Part shown: piece by piece, positions 42,086 through 53,773 of the stretch
How the letters are laid out: each line of letters opens with the position of its first letter
Numbering within the stretch: position 1 is the first letter of the stretch
NCBI RefSeq assembly: GCF_030247185.1
Contig: NC_080570.1
Span: forward strand, 7,351,161-7,415,160
From: Malaya genurostris
Lineage: Eukaryota > Arthropoda > Insecta > Diptera > Culicidae
Length of the DNA: 64,000 nucleotides
Direction: 5' to 3'
Program-made: the position numbers and the translations under genes
Notes under the pieces: generated by a model
The model's input: only the letters and a program-made list of their open reading frames with translations
Database searches by the model: none
What the model was told of the DNA's origin: nothing

Positions 42086-42905
42086 TGGCCATCAGAGCCA
42101 TCTGCGATTTTTCCATAATCTCCATTAGCGGTTTTTTGAGTCGACTGAGTAGGAAAAAGTCTCAGGGAGCCAGAAAAAGGGTAAATTTGGTGGATGCTAA
42201 ATGGTATTCGTTTCGATTTTCAGCCAAATGTTCACAAATCTGAACTTTTTCGGCGAATTGTTTCACGAAAACGTCCCATAACGCCCCAACAATAGTCCTT
42301 GTATGGCCTTGTGGAAGGAGTTCATGATACACAGCACCTTTGTAATCAATGAAAACTGTGAGCAACGCCTTCTTTTTCAACTGAAATCGTCATTCGGTGT
42401 ACGCCATTCACTCGCTTGATGTCTGGATTGCGTGTCATACTCGTAAATCCACGTCTCGTCTCCAGTAATAATCCGTTCGATGAATGTTGAGTCAGATTCG
42501 GCCTTGAAAATCATGTCTTCTGCGACGTCAACGCGGTCTCTTTGAAAGTGAATTTGAAATAAATTGCAGGTCTTTCGGCACCAGCTTTGCAGCGACACGT
42601 CTAAGGCCCAAATCCCGAACCAAAATGTCTTGAACAGATCCAAGAGCAATGTCCTCTGCCATCTCTCTAATAGTCAATTTGCGGTCTACGGTCATCCGTT
42701 CTTTGATTTTGTTGATGTTCTCGTCGTTTTCCGATGTCGATGGCCTACCGTTTCTCTCATCTCTCATTCACAGACTCACGGCCACTTCTGAAACACTTGT
42801 GCCACTGATAAACGACTGTTTTCTTTAGAGTATCGTTGCCGGAACACTCTCCCAATATTTGCAATGTCGTCGCACTATTGAACTCGTTGTTACGAATTCA
42901 ATTCC
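42085..42905 (-). pseudogene. Mariner transposase pseudogene, minus strand
   Basis: From 42905 downward: KKTVVYQWHKCFRSGRESV (first HTH), ERNGRPSTSENDENINKI (linker), a second HTH with LGLRRVAAKLVPKDL, then in a shifted frame the catalytic ITGDETWIYEYD, KKALLTVFIDYKGAVYHELL, and TLFLAP-stop-DFFLLSRLKKPL at the third Asp region. First and third catalytic Asp segments are present; the middle HDN segment is lost. Stops and at least two frameshifts kill it. Plus-strand ORFs are shadows. Confidence 0.85.
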
Positions 42906-43036
42906 ATTTTAAAAATCGTTCAAAATCCAGGACACGCACAATCGGAGATGTACTGTATACAGCGTAAATTTTATCCAGGTATTAAGCTGAAAATTTGATA
43001 GAATATCAATGACGGATGCGACAACGCCACACGAAA

Positions 43037-43900
43037 TGAATACGACTTACTTTATTATGAGGCGCCTTTTCAAAATTTACCCTCTGAGAGAATGAGAAGT
43101 TTTTGATCGTGAAAATCTTTTGTTGTATCTAACGTATCAACATAATTTTTGCTACATGCTATCGGATATATGACCATCAATTTGTGATATCATTTTCTGT
43201 TGTATGACATAATCACGAATAATTCAAAATTAGTTTTCTGAAATTTGTTAATTATGTATTATCTTAAGGTATTAACGAGCATCTAAGAAAAAAGCTCATG
43301 ACGTCTTTCTCATACCTGGGTAGGTATAAAAGGTTAACACTTGATATATTTGCAGTTGCAGCTTGCAGTTGACTGAGCAGGAAGTAAAGCAAGTGCATCA
43401 TTCCGGTTGGTCCAGAGGTTCTAATTCTAGTATCAAAAATTCAGTTCAGTATTGAATCAATGGTGGGACGTTCGCAGAGCCAGATCGATTGCGTTATCCT
43501 GCTGCTGGTCGTCAGCATTGGAGCAAAATACAACGAAAAGTTGACAACGGTGGGGGACATCATGCAAAACCAGTCCTTTTAATGGCTCCAAATGTTATTC
43601 AAAGCACTCTACGAATTGCTTCTTTGCAAATCGGAAAAACATAAGTTTTGTACAAATCTAGAATAATTTACTTTTCGCAGTGCAAAATTCGCACCAAACG
43701 AGTGCGAATAAAGCCAGCATTTGACCGCTTCGCATTCGAGAAAAATGCTCCGAACAGTGTTCAATATCGTAGAGAATTCAGAATGGCCCTTCTGAATGCC
43801 AGAAATTAATCCCGTGCAGCATTTTAATATTTTCTTCCACTGAAATATGCAAATCCAATATAAAATAATCGACACCAACATTACGAAATGGAGTCCATGT
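43037..43900 (+). repeat. Dispersed repeat B, longest copy
   Basis: The first part (43037-43300) parallels 3680-3930. The later part (43480-43880) parallels the inverted copy 7440-6960 (CAGCATTGG, TAATGGCTC, GAAAAATGYTCC, TGAATGCCAGAAA, AAATATGCAAATCC). A GGTATAAAAGG TATA-like box lies at 43333, about 120 bp before an ATG (43460) that opens only about 40 codons. The family may have carried a pol II unit, but no protein is recognised. Confidence 0.65.
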
Positions 43901-44229
43901 TGAACCGGAAGAGGTGAATCCACCTAACTGCCCGTAGTTACGGCCTGTTGAGCGGTACTCGGCTCTCGTGAAGAATAGAAGAATATCCGAAATCTTGAAC
44001 TAAATAAGCTAAATTGAATGCAAAGAAGTTTGCACAGACCCTAACGGCTAGAGTAAACTCATAAGTTCGCAATTTCTTCATGCAGCCTAATTAAGTAACA
44101 GTAATTAGTTTAAAGATGACTAATAATGCACAATTAAATTAATAAAAAATGCATCTTGGATTGAGCTACTAGCAAATTTGTTTTATTCCAAATTTAATCT
44201 GTTCAAATTTTGTCCCGAACAAGCCTTGA

Positions 44230-45190
44230 ATCAATTTATTTTTCATCGATATGTGACAATGGATGAAACATGAAACTATTCATTCCGTAATCAAAACGAT
44301 CTTTATTTGAGTTGATTGCACCCGGTGAACCATGTCCGAGAACGGACAGAAAGACTTTAGTATTTTAGGATGCACATGGTATAATCTTCATCTATTATCT
44401 TGAGAAAGAAAAACAAGATCAATAGCACATACTGCGTAGCATTGTTAGATCGTTTGAATGCGAAAATCAATGAAAAATGACTTAATGGGCCGTATGAATA
44501 AAATGTAGTAAAGTCTGTTGTTTGTAGTATCTTCTCAAAAACAAAGTCCACAGAACAAAACGCGTTTGGTATGAATAAAAAAAACAAGTTCGAACATGTA
44601 GTTGATGCTACCTTCGAATTTGAGCATTTATTGTATTCCGTATCGATTCGGAGCCGAAAAAGCTGGAACAAGTATGCACAAAGTAAGAAACGTACTTACT
44701 GCTGCAAAAATGCCACTTTATTTAATTTTTCAACTTCACTTTATCAGCCAACACACGAGTAGCAACCTCTGGAGTTACCTACCGAAAAATTGTAGTAAAT
44801 GTAAAGTATCTGCTTTTGACAGGAACGTGATCCACTAGCATTTACTACCGAAATTCAAGCATCCTACGTTTTAAAGTCGATGGCTAAATTGAATAAAAAC
44901 ACGCTTCGAATTGCTTCCACCTTATATTTCAGATCTGACCCCCAGTGACTACTGACTGATCTGAAAAAAAAATGCTCGCAGGTAAGAAATTCAACTCAAA
45001 TAAAGATGCAATTGTTGAATTTGCGGCCTATTTTGAAGAGAAAGACAAGTCCATCTGCTAGCACGGTATCGAGAAGTTAGAATAATTTTATTGCTCTTGA
45101 AGGAGATTACATTGATGAATAAAATCGATTTTTGCCAAAAATCGAGTTGTTTTCTTAGTTACACGACTTATTGTTTGTACAGTAATGTCG
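44230..45190 (+). pseudogene. Mariner transposase fragment with insertion, plus strand
   Basis: 44245-44480 reads RYVTMDET, then DAHGIIFIYYLEKEK and SIVRSFECEN, collinear with 45795-46015. About 440 bp of unrelated DNA follow. 44935-45130 then resumes with the C-terminal part (DLKKKMLAGKKFNSN, AAYFEEKDKSI, GIEKLE). Clearly dead and older than the next copy; insertion or rearrangement split it. Confidence 0.7.
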
Positions 45191-45236
45191 GTTTATAATG
45201 ATGCTCAATAATTGTTACAATTTTGGAAGTAATGAG

Positions 45237-46406
45237 CTGAAAAGTCCCAGGTCTAACATATAGGTGGAGCTAGTTTTATTGCAGTCGCATTTTTTCAGTT
45301 AATACTAACCTTTAAAAGACAGCTGTTAAAATTTCATAATATTCTATTCGTTAGTTTGTGAGCTATTGTGCTAAGAGTTACGCTACTTTTGCTGTTTTCA
45401 GAATAATGGATCAAAAACAATTTCGTGTTTTTTTATTTTACACTGCTTCTTGATGGGAAAAAATACCATTCAACCGAAGCAATGGCTTGAAAAGTATTTT
45501 TGGAGACTCCGCTCCATCAGAAACTACAATAGAACGTTGGTTTTGCTGATTTCAAACGTGGTCGTAAAGACACCGATGATGCAGAACGCAGTGGATGTCC
45601 AAATGAGGCGGTAATGATCGAAAAGTGAAGTTGCGGGAGTTAGCTGACATCGTAAAAATATCAAAAGAACTAGCAGAAAGCTCTGTTCAAAGTGGGTGCC
45701 GCGTTTGCTCACTGTTGACCAAAAACGAGAATGTGTTGATGATTCTGAGCAGTGTTTGGCCATGTTTAAACGTAACAAAGCGGAATTTTTGCGTCGATAT
45801 GTGACAATGGATGAAACATGGATTCATCACTTCACTCCGGAATCAACACGATCGTCATCTGAGTGGACAGCAACGACTGGAAAGGTTATGGTCTCGGTAT
45901 TTTGAGATGTGCGTGGTGTAATATTTATCGACTATCGTGACAAAGGAGATACCATTACCAGCGAATATTATATAACGTTTTTGGAACGTTTGAAGGTTGA
46001 AATTGCAAAAAAACGACCGCATACGGCAAAGAAAAAAATGTGTTTCATCAAAACAACGCACCGTGTCACAAGTCAATCAAAACAATAGTGCAACTACATG
46101 AATTGAACTTCGAACTACTCCCACATCCACTGTATTCCCCAGATTTGGCTCCCAGTGACTACCCAGGCTGTTCGCAGACGTGAACAAAATGCTCGCCGGT
46201 AAAAAACTTCGCACGAATGGAGAAGTTATCGCTGAAACTGAGGCCTATTTTGAAGCAAAAGATGAATCGCTCTACGAAAGTGGTATTGACATGTTAGAAT
46301 GGTGTTAGAATGATTGCGTTGCTCTTGATGGAGATTACGTTGGTGAATAAAGTTAATTTTGAACCAAAGGAATCATGTTCTCTTTGTTAGACCCTGGACT
46401 TTTCAG
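45237..46406 (+). mobile_element. Mariner element with terminal inverted repeats, transposase decayed
   Basis: The left end CTGAAAAGTCCCAGGTCTAA and the right end (inverse CTGAAAAGTCCAGGGTCTAA) form about 22-bp terminal inverted repeats, spacing about 1170 bp. Inside: QWLEKYFGDSAPSETTIERW, FADFKRGRKDTDDAERSGCP, LLTVDQKRECVDDSEQCLAM, RRYVTMDETWIHHFTPE (first Asp), SGWTATTGKVMVSVF-like (seen as EWTATTGKVMVSVF), FIDYRDKGDTITSEYYITFL, then a broken HDN region and LAPSDY-like remains, CTGRDTF absent, and a C-terminus ending ESGIDMLE-like. It belongs to the irritans-like group by motif. Multiple stops and frameshifts. No TA duplication is visible. Confidence 0.85.
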
Positions 46407-46915
46407 TCCATGTGTTAGTCAATATAGTATTTGGCCTGTCAAGAAACTTACCATATTAGTCGATGAATGTTACTCCATTAATCATTCGAGTTTTCCATAT
46501 TTGTAGCCATTTCTCACCACTACTTTATACTATTTCCGCACATTTCCGATGTACTTGGTCCTCATTTGCCTTCAATCGAATCACCAGATAATCTGACTTG
46601 ACATCAACGGACACTTCACTGATTAGACCGTCAGTCCGTCAAACGGCAATTATTTCGTTGTATATTCGTCAATTCACTGCACATTAATCTGAAGCAAAAC
46701 AACTGCAAAAATTATTAGTCTGGAATTATCCTAGCTCCGAACGAAAGTTGAAAACTATCAGCAATGAACAAAAGCCAAAACAAATTGTATGTACTTTGAA
46801 ATATGTATTCTACAGCTCGCAAACTTTTTCCCTGTCTGATCACAAGTGCTCTTCAATTTCCTCTCCGGGACGAACAACATTTAAGTACAATATCGCCATT
46901 GTCGCGCGACTGCAC

Positions 46916-47094
46916 TATAAAATACCGCAATCATCGGTTCGCTCTTCACGCTCAGGATGAGAACCGCAGCAGGTGGTTTCGTACCGAAGGGGGATATCCT
47001 ACCGAACAACATTCGGATCTCACGAGCTTTGACAATCGAAGCAGGCCTTCGGCGTTTCTGAGACGGAAGAAAAATCCTGTCTCACGCGATATTC
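46916..47094 (+). promoter_or_regulatory. Candidate TATA promoter and non-coding first exon
   Basis: TATAAAATA at 46916-46924 is followed 32 bp later by an initiator-like TTCACG (46945-46950), then GC-balanced sequence and a good donor (ATTC|GTGAGT) at 47095. The only ATG in the exon (46957) is closed by a stop after 34 codons, so the exon would be 5' UTR or non-coding RNA. No downstream partner exon is obvious in the window. Confidence 0.3.
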
Positions 47095-47099
47095 GTGAG

Positions 47100-49215
47100 T
47101 GAGCTGTTCGTCAAACGGAGTGAAGCAGCAACTGGCTGCTGACAGGATTCGTAAGTTTCGGCGTTGTCGGGATAATTAGGTTCTTCAGCACGTAGGCAGA
47201 CAGCAGCAACACCAAATTAGAACTAATGAACTGTTGAGCCGCCCAACGAGGAGAATTGAGACTTTGTATGTGTTTGTTATGGCGGGGTACTCCTACAGGA
47301 AGCGAGGAAAATCCTTCTGGAATGCGTATTTTCATTCAAATGGTATGTGATGACAGTATGCGTGAGTGTACAGGCACTTCACACGGAACATTGGATTGTG
47401 TGAGGGAGTGGATCTTGCCTGGTTTGCTAGAGTAGAAATATGAAAAGGGAATTTTGAAAAGGATTTAAAGCACGCACAAAACTAGTATATAAACTTGCTG
47501 AAAATTTCTTCAGAACCTTGAACAAATGTTTAGAATCTCAAATCGGGGAGCTTTGAAAGCTGTGCAAAATTTTTCATATTGTGCTGTTTCCTGTTCCTAG
47601 CTGAGCGACAGTCACCGTCATACACGAGGACTGGTCTACGACCGAGCTCTACCGTTCGAATACTGCGAGAGCAAGAGAGCAAGCACCCCGAAAGGAAGTA
47701 AGAATGACAATTTTTCACATTTTCACTGGTTTTGTTTTGCAAGCTTTTTTCCCCCATTACGAAGCTAATTGACTATCCGCACTAGGAAAATCTATTCTGC
47801 ACCAAAAAAAAAACATTTGCACTTCTCAAACGGGGTCAACCAAAGCGATGGTTAATGGATCCTTGCGGGAAGGCCATCGAGCAAAAGGAGCAAACAGCTT
47901 TTCTGATGAGAAAATCACTTTTGCACTAATTACATCAAAGCCAGGCCACTGGCGACTGCTGATTGCCACAGTAAAACGGAACAGGGAACCTCACCTCTTC
48001 GTCGCCCGGGGGCTGAAGGAAACCAACAAAGTTTAACCCGTAATCCGCGAACGGCAAGGACGACCCGAGAGGTCACAGGTTCGTTTTTGTTTCTTCCTTC
48101 TTTCCTTTCCTGCCTTCAAAAGGCGCTGGGGTAAGATTTAAAGCTAAACGCGCCCGCCGTGACCGAACCGATGGTTACGCCTTTTTTCACTGTCTCGGTC
48201 AAGTTCTTCGCTCGTACTGAGGAAATTTCTGTCAATGGCCGTTGGTTTTATGTAATCGGATAGTTTTTTTCCTTTCATTCTTTCGCCACCAGGATTGAGG
48301 AGATGTAACACGCACACACGCATACGGGAGGGGAATTTCCGATTTTCCACGAGTTGCTTTCACGAGGAACATCAAAGCATGCGGGAGAATTTTTGTAAAC
48401 ACATGGAGGCGCGGCATCGATTGTGTGCTGGAATGAAGCATTGACATTAGGAGTAGAGAGGGAGCATTCCCTTGATGTTTTGTGATTCTGGGAAGGGAAG
48501 TCGATCCATTTTCGTAGTCATTCATCAATTTCACTAGTTCTAGTCTTATTATAAAAAAAGAATTACAAAGTCGATTTTTAACTGTAACGGAGTTAGAAAA
48601 AACAAAAAACATTTTGCTTTCATCTGATACACCACTTCACAGAAAATTTCAAGTTTTTCTTGCAATTACTGAGCCCTAATTACAACATAAGAACAACATT
48701 GCAAAATGTGTATCCTGTTCAAGATAAAAGATTGTACGGACTCAAATTACATCACTTTCAAATGACTGTAACTTTTTACCCATTGATCCTTCTTAATTAA
48801 TATTTTCGGTGAAATAGTTTCAATGTGTAATATTTACATTGTGTGACAGTAATAGTTTTGCAATCGTTGCTAAGACCAGTAACGCCGTTAAAAAAATTGC
48901 GCACGTACCTTGGAAATCCGGATCAGTTTCATCGTGCCATCGGCAGCAAACTGGCAATTGTACAACTCACAATATCTCGTGTTTGAAACCGATCGAATCT
49001 ATCAAACAGCAGATCTCACTCTAACAGTTTTCGTATATCAGCTGTTTTTCCAACATTGACAACGGCCTCGCATATTTTTCGTGAAATTAGCTGCTTTTCG
49101 CGATTCAGACAAATCAGTGGGTAGTTTTATCGTTTCAATCATTATTTCCATTAGTGAAAAGTTTGGCTACCATCTAAAATGAAGTAGTTTTGCCCTTCTT
49201 TTCTAGCAATTGAAG
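47100..49215. other. Intergenic, no supported gene
   Basis: Parts such as 47820-48120 are GC-balanced and conserved-looking in composition, but the ORFs (for example plus 47848-48036, minus 48232-48612) have no domain or splice support. Confidence 0.4.
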
Positions 49216-49219
49216 TATT

Positions 49220-49224
49220 GCTAA
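49220..49224 (+). other. 5-bp target-site duplication, left
   Basis: GCTAA immediately before the left LTR, repeated at 52842-52846 after the right LTR. This sets both element boundaries precisely. Confidence 0.9.
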
Positions 49225-49551
49225 TTTTAAATATCAAGCTTTAAACCGATTATCCGGAATCCGGTCTTACCTTCAACAACCGAAATAATAAGAAGATGAT
49301 TCTTAGATACTCCGAAATATTCCTCAGGAATTACAGCAGAATACAAAAGACGTCCAACGATGGAGAAACTGTTAGGGATACTTTTCGGAGGAATCGGCAG
49401 GAGAAGAACGCACTAATTGGCATCTATAACTGAACTGAACGATCTCGTCCGTTCTCTTTATTCTCAAACTTCGAATGCCATAAAAGGCAGTGTTGCCAGT
49501 AGGCAATAATTTCAATTTATATTTAAATAAAATCTGTTATAATATATAACA
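49225..49551 (-). repeat. 3' LTR of Ty3/gypsy element
   Basis: 327 bp, with no visible difference from 52515-52841. In sense (minus) orientation it starts TGTTATATATTATAAC and ends ATATTTAAAA, so it lacks the usual CA end. It carries an AATAAA signal (GAGAATAAAGAG). Adjacent sense sequence AAAGGGGAAAGAGT (49552-49566) is the polypurine tract. Confidence 0.95.
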
Positions 49552-49691
49552 ACTCTTTCCCCTTTAATTGTGTTTTTGATTATGTTATTTACAAAGGAGA
49601 AAATATTTACATTTATATTCATTTAAGGTAAACTAAATGCGATAACAATTCGAGTTCTGATTTTTCAGAAGTAAAAAAATCACGTACAGCC

Positions 49692-52454
49692 TTAGCCGTT
49701 TTTTTTTCTTTTCGATCGCCTTAGTGTATTTTCCGAACCCATTAGGGTTTCCTGGATCCTCCTTTTCCTCGCAGTTGTATTAATCTCTTCAACTGTGGTC
49801 GCTTCAGGAAATCCTGGGAAATCTGGTTCGTTATCTCTTTCTGTTGCTGGTTGATGCGATGAAGGCGTTGAAAGAAAAACGTTTGGCCTAGACTGAGCCA
49901 TTGTGTCCTTAGACACCCTTAGCTGGTTTCGATGGGCCTCTACCCGAGCGTTTCCAATTATAATCTGAAAAATATGTTTTGAAACGCGTTTTAGAGAAAT
50001 TGCTTTGAGCCATCTAGCTTTAATATGGGTGTCATGATTCTTATACCAAATCTCATCCCCTTCAATCAGATTTTCTATCGAATCGTTTAGTTCGTTACGA
50101 ACCGTAATCATTATATCTTCTCTATTATCCTCATTTTGTGATGGTGGTAATAACAATTGTTTTTTACAACCCAATTTAGGGTTAATTAAATCTAACAAAG
50201 TTTTTGGTTTGTATGATAAAATCTTTTCGGATGGAAAGTATCCATCTCCCGTCAAACAATTATTCCTATAATTAAACAAAAATAAATTTATTTGGTCCTC
50301 CAGATTTAACTCGGACACTTCCGGTTCTAAGAGAAACTTTTTCAAAACTTCTTTGGTTGTTCTCACCAATCTCTCCGCCTGACCATTGCTTGGTGGGCTT
50401 TTCAGGACTTTTATTCCCTGTCTTTCTAAGAATTGCATAAAAGTATAAGAGTTAAATGGCGGACCTCCGTCAGAAACTAGGACTTTAAAAACTTTACTTG
50501 AGCAATCGTTTAGGTCTTTACCTGATATAAGAACGTCATCTAAATAACAGCGAACCCCTTCGAGACCTTTTTGGAAAATGGATGCACTTGAAGAAGCTCC
50601 CTGAGGCAATCTATTGTAAGTATACAATCCTTTGATAGTATTAATCACCATAAAATGTTTTGACTTCTTTGACTAACTTAATTGGGTATATGCCCCTTCC
50701 AGATCCAATAAGCAAAATATTTTACTTCCTGCTAAATTAACGAACAAGTCTTGTATCACTGGTAGAGGGTATGAATTGGCAATGATACATTTATTGATCG
50801 ATACCTTACAATCTATCACCAGTCTTATCTCGTTATCCTTCTTTATAACGATAATGACTGGTGATGCCCACTCACTAGTTTGGATCGGTGTTATAACTTT
50901 TTGATCCTCTAATTTGTCTAAATATTTTAATACTTTTTCTTTAAGTCTGAAAGGAACATCGTATGCTTTTTTAAATATTGGTGTATTGTCCTTCAGTATT
51001 AAATTTGCATCATAACCTTTGATTGGTAAAGAAAAATCCTTTTTAAAAATATCCGAAAATTTTGTTTTGATTTCTTCTATCATGTCTAATTTTTTGTCAT
51101 TTACCCTATTAATCAGTTTCTCATTTGAGAAGAATTTCCTCCATCCCTGGAAAAATTTGTCCAGCCAGGGTCGACCCATTAAAGGAATAAAAGACTGTTC
51201 ACAATCCAAAACTATTAAATTGCGATGTAACTTTAAACCATTAAGTTCGACCAAAACAACCACAAATCCTTCGACTTTCAATTTGGAACCGTTTACCACT
51301 ACTAAATTTTTATCACAATTTTTAATGGGCATATTAAATATAGATTCATATTGTTTTTTTCCTATTACAGACACTGAAGCCCCGCAATCCACTTCCATTT
51401 CTAAATTTACCCCCTCCATTTTACATTTTATTAAACACGGATTATTGATACAATTAATTGATGACACACACATACATTCCCAATCACCTGTGTCTTCTTC
51501 GACGTCGCTTTCCATATTGTTCGTCCTCGTCCCGCTCATGATGTCGGTCAGGTGTCGCTCCGCGCTGGGCCCTGGACTGTAAGAGTCTACTACATTGACT
51601 GTCTCTTTTTTTAAATTTCTCAAGGCAAAACACTTTTTTACAATGTGACCTTTCTGTTTACAGTAAGCGCAAACCATATTGGAATAATCAGGCTTTGCCC
51701 TGTTATTCCACTTGTTATAATTTGATTCGTATTCTGCAGAGTTATCATAATTTTTTCTTGGGTTTCCGAAACCTAAACGATTCCTGATTGGGCCTTTCGA
51801 TGTGCCCTCACCCGGATCTTGTTCGTGTTTATTTTGAATGGACTCATACGCCCGCAACCGATTCAAAACATTTAGAGTTGGACTCCGAGAAATACTACCC
51901 AGTAGTGCGGTCGGTCTGCCATTCCCAAGATCTAGGGTTTTCGCATTTGCTCCTGCTGTCACCCAAGTAGCAATGATCTTTTCTGCTGATTCGAGAGTTA
52001 AATTCTCTTCGTTAAGTAAACGTTGTTGTAATGCCTTATCATTTAAACCTGCCACAATCCTGTCTCTAATCGCGGCATTTTTGTGATCACCAAAAGTGCA
52101 AAACTCCGCCTGGAGTTTCACAGACAAAATGAAATCCTCAACCGATTCGTCTAATTGTTGTGACCTCTTGTGAAATTTAAATCTTTGAATCAAGTCTGAT
52201 TCCACTTTATCTAGCCTGGCCTTTAATCGTACTATTATATCGTTATAAGAAGCTTCTTGCAGACTGCCATTTGGGAAAAGAAGCTTCAACTCGGCAAAAA
52301 TTACCGAACCACCAGGAGTAATAAAATGCGCTTTTTTTGCATTCTCGACAACACCGTTCATCATAAAATAGTACCCTAAACGTTCTTCCCAATCCGAAAA
52401 CGATGAACCTTTGCGGTATGGTTCGATAGTGGTGATCATGTTGGCGTTCGCCAT
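49692..52454 (-). pseudogene. Gag-pol polyprotein with in-frame deletions and one in-frame TAG
   Basis: From the ATG at 52454 the frame runs 593 codons to a TAG (50673-50675) and then, in the same frame, to a stop at 49692. Gag occupies residues 1-260, with a zinc knuckle CAYCKQKGHIVKKC at 262-275. The protease motif is DCGAS near 356. RT begins near 510 and includes LDLEGAYTQL. After the TAG come LPQGAS and CYLDDVLIS (RT motif C). Shortly after, the frame jumps to integrase VSDGGPPF, with the catalytic Glu in SNGQAER, then the C-terminal integrase region and a basic tail. RT thumb, RNase H, the integrase HHCC finger and first catalytic Asp are missing. All joins keep the frame. Cannot be autonomous. 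Confidence 0.88.
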
Positions 52455-52514
52455 CTTTGAAGTCGAATATGTCGAAACTAATTTTCTTTCTGGTTCGAAT
52501 TCCTCGTCGCCAGT

Positions 52515-52841
52515 TTTTAAATATCAAGCTTTAAACCGATTATCCGGAATCCGGTCTTACCTTCAACAACCGAAATAATAAGAAGATGATTCTTAGATAC
52601 TCCGAAATATTCCTCAGGAATTACAGCAGAATACAAAAGACGTCCAACGATGGAGAAACTGTTAGGGATACTTTTCGGAGGAATCGGCAGGAGAAGAACG
52701 CACTAATTGGCATCTATAACTGAACTGAACGATCTCGTCCGTTCTCTTTATTCTCAAACTTCGAATGCCATAAAAGGCAGTGTTGCCAGTAGGCAATAAT
52801 TTCAATTTATATTTAAATAAAATCTGTTATAATATATAACA
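52515..52841 (-). repeat. 5' LTR of Ty3/gypsy element
   Basis: 327 bp, no visible difference from the 3' LTR at 49225-49551. In sense direction it drives the gag-pol frame, and the primer-binding-site-like TGGCGACGAGG follows at about 52502-52512. Confidence 0.95.
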
Positions 52842-52846
52842 GCTAA
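52842..52846 (+). other. 5-bp target-site duplication, right
   Basis: GCTAA, the partner of 49220-49224. Confidence 0.9.
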
Positions 52847-53480
52847 GAATTAGATTTTTAGGCGAAATTGAAGGATTTTGAAATTTTTATTCGTAGAAAA
52901 ACTTGATTTGTTTGCTCTTGTAAGATTTACTCTTCTTTGAAAAACAGCTGATATGATGACTACCGGAGCTGAGATGAATGGGGGTACTGTTACCCTATTG
53001 CACGATTATTTTTATCTTCTTTCCCAATTAACCAACGCAATTACATGACTTTAACTCAGGCCTTCAACCATGGATGCTTCACTTCACCGAATATTGGCAC
53101 TTTTTCAAATATTTACATTTTTTTCTCCTCCTTCAGAAATTTGCACCAAAGTAATACATTTCTATCACGGCAAACGCTTATTTCAGCCATCTTGTTTGCG
53201 ACAGGCACTCCGCGATGCAGGGCAAAAGCCGACTGAGAAAAAATCGATTTTTCTAATACACCAAACCGCAATCTCGACACTATATTTGTCATCCAAACGT
53301 GATCTTCTTTCTTAATTCAACAATTCAATTCAGTTGCTAATTATTTTTCACTATTACTTTATAAAAACAACACACGCGACTGGACGCATTGAAACCCAAA
53401 TTAAATCGTAAAGTACCGTAATTACTTGACTAGTACTAACACAAACAAAATTCCGTTATGCAATCGATCTCAGAATCAGC
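52847..53480. other. Intergenic, nothing recognised
   Basis: AT-rich. Two overlapping short plus-strand ORFs (53045-53315) have no domain. Confidence 0.4.
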
Positions 53481-53773
53481 GTTGCCAGGTCATTTTTCCA
53501 TAAATTTGTATTCGGCAAAAAAATCTATCTGTACGATATCGGTATCAGAATCTCGTGAACATAAGTTCACGGAAATGACACCAAAGCTCATTTTGGTGAG
53601 CAAAAAAAAGGTCTCGTAGCCAAGCTTTTCTCCTGTCTATCCATGCTATCAACGAAAATCGGTATTTATCTGTACGATTCGAGAATTCTCGGTATTTTGG
53701 GAGTACATATCTGTCTTGCGGTATAGAGGTCGAATATCTGTATAAATACCGATAAATCGGTATACCTGGCAAC
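53481..53773. mobile_element. Small MITE with GTTGCCAGGT ends
   Basis: GTTGCCAGGT at 53481-53490 and its inverse ACCTGGCAAC at 53764-53773 bound 293 bp. The inside repeats short 'ATCGGTATTTATCTGTACG' and 'ATCTGTATAAATACCGAT' like pieces. No coding capacity. Inverted repeats are short, so classification is tentative. Confidence 0.5.

Larger units (their letters stand above)
49225..52841 (-). mobile_element. Ty3/gypsy LTR retrotransposon, internally deleted, recent insertion
   Basis: A complete provirus-like structure on the minus strand, 3617 bp: 5' LTR (52515-52841), a primer-binding-site-like TGGCGACGAGG two bases after the LTR, a single gag-pol frame, a polypurine tract and 3' LTR, flanked by GCTAA duplications. 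Identical LTRs mean little time since insertion. Yet the coding region lacks most of RT, RNase H and the N-terminal half of integrase, so this copy must have been moved by enzymes from another element, or lost the parts after insertion. No env-like ORF is present. Confidence 0.92.

Noticed and set aside
49692..52454. Endogenous retrovirus (errantivirus) with envelope
   Set aside because: No env-like ORF lies between the integrase tail and the 3' LTR; the structure fits a Ty3/gypsy retrotransposon.
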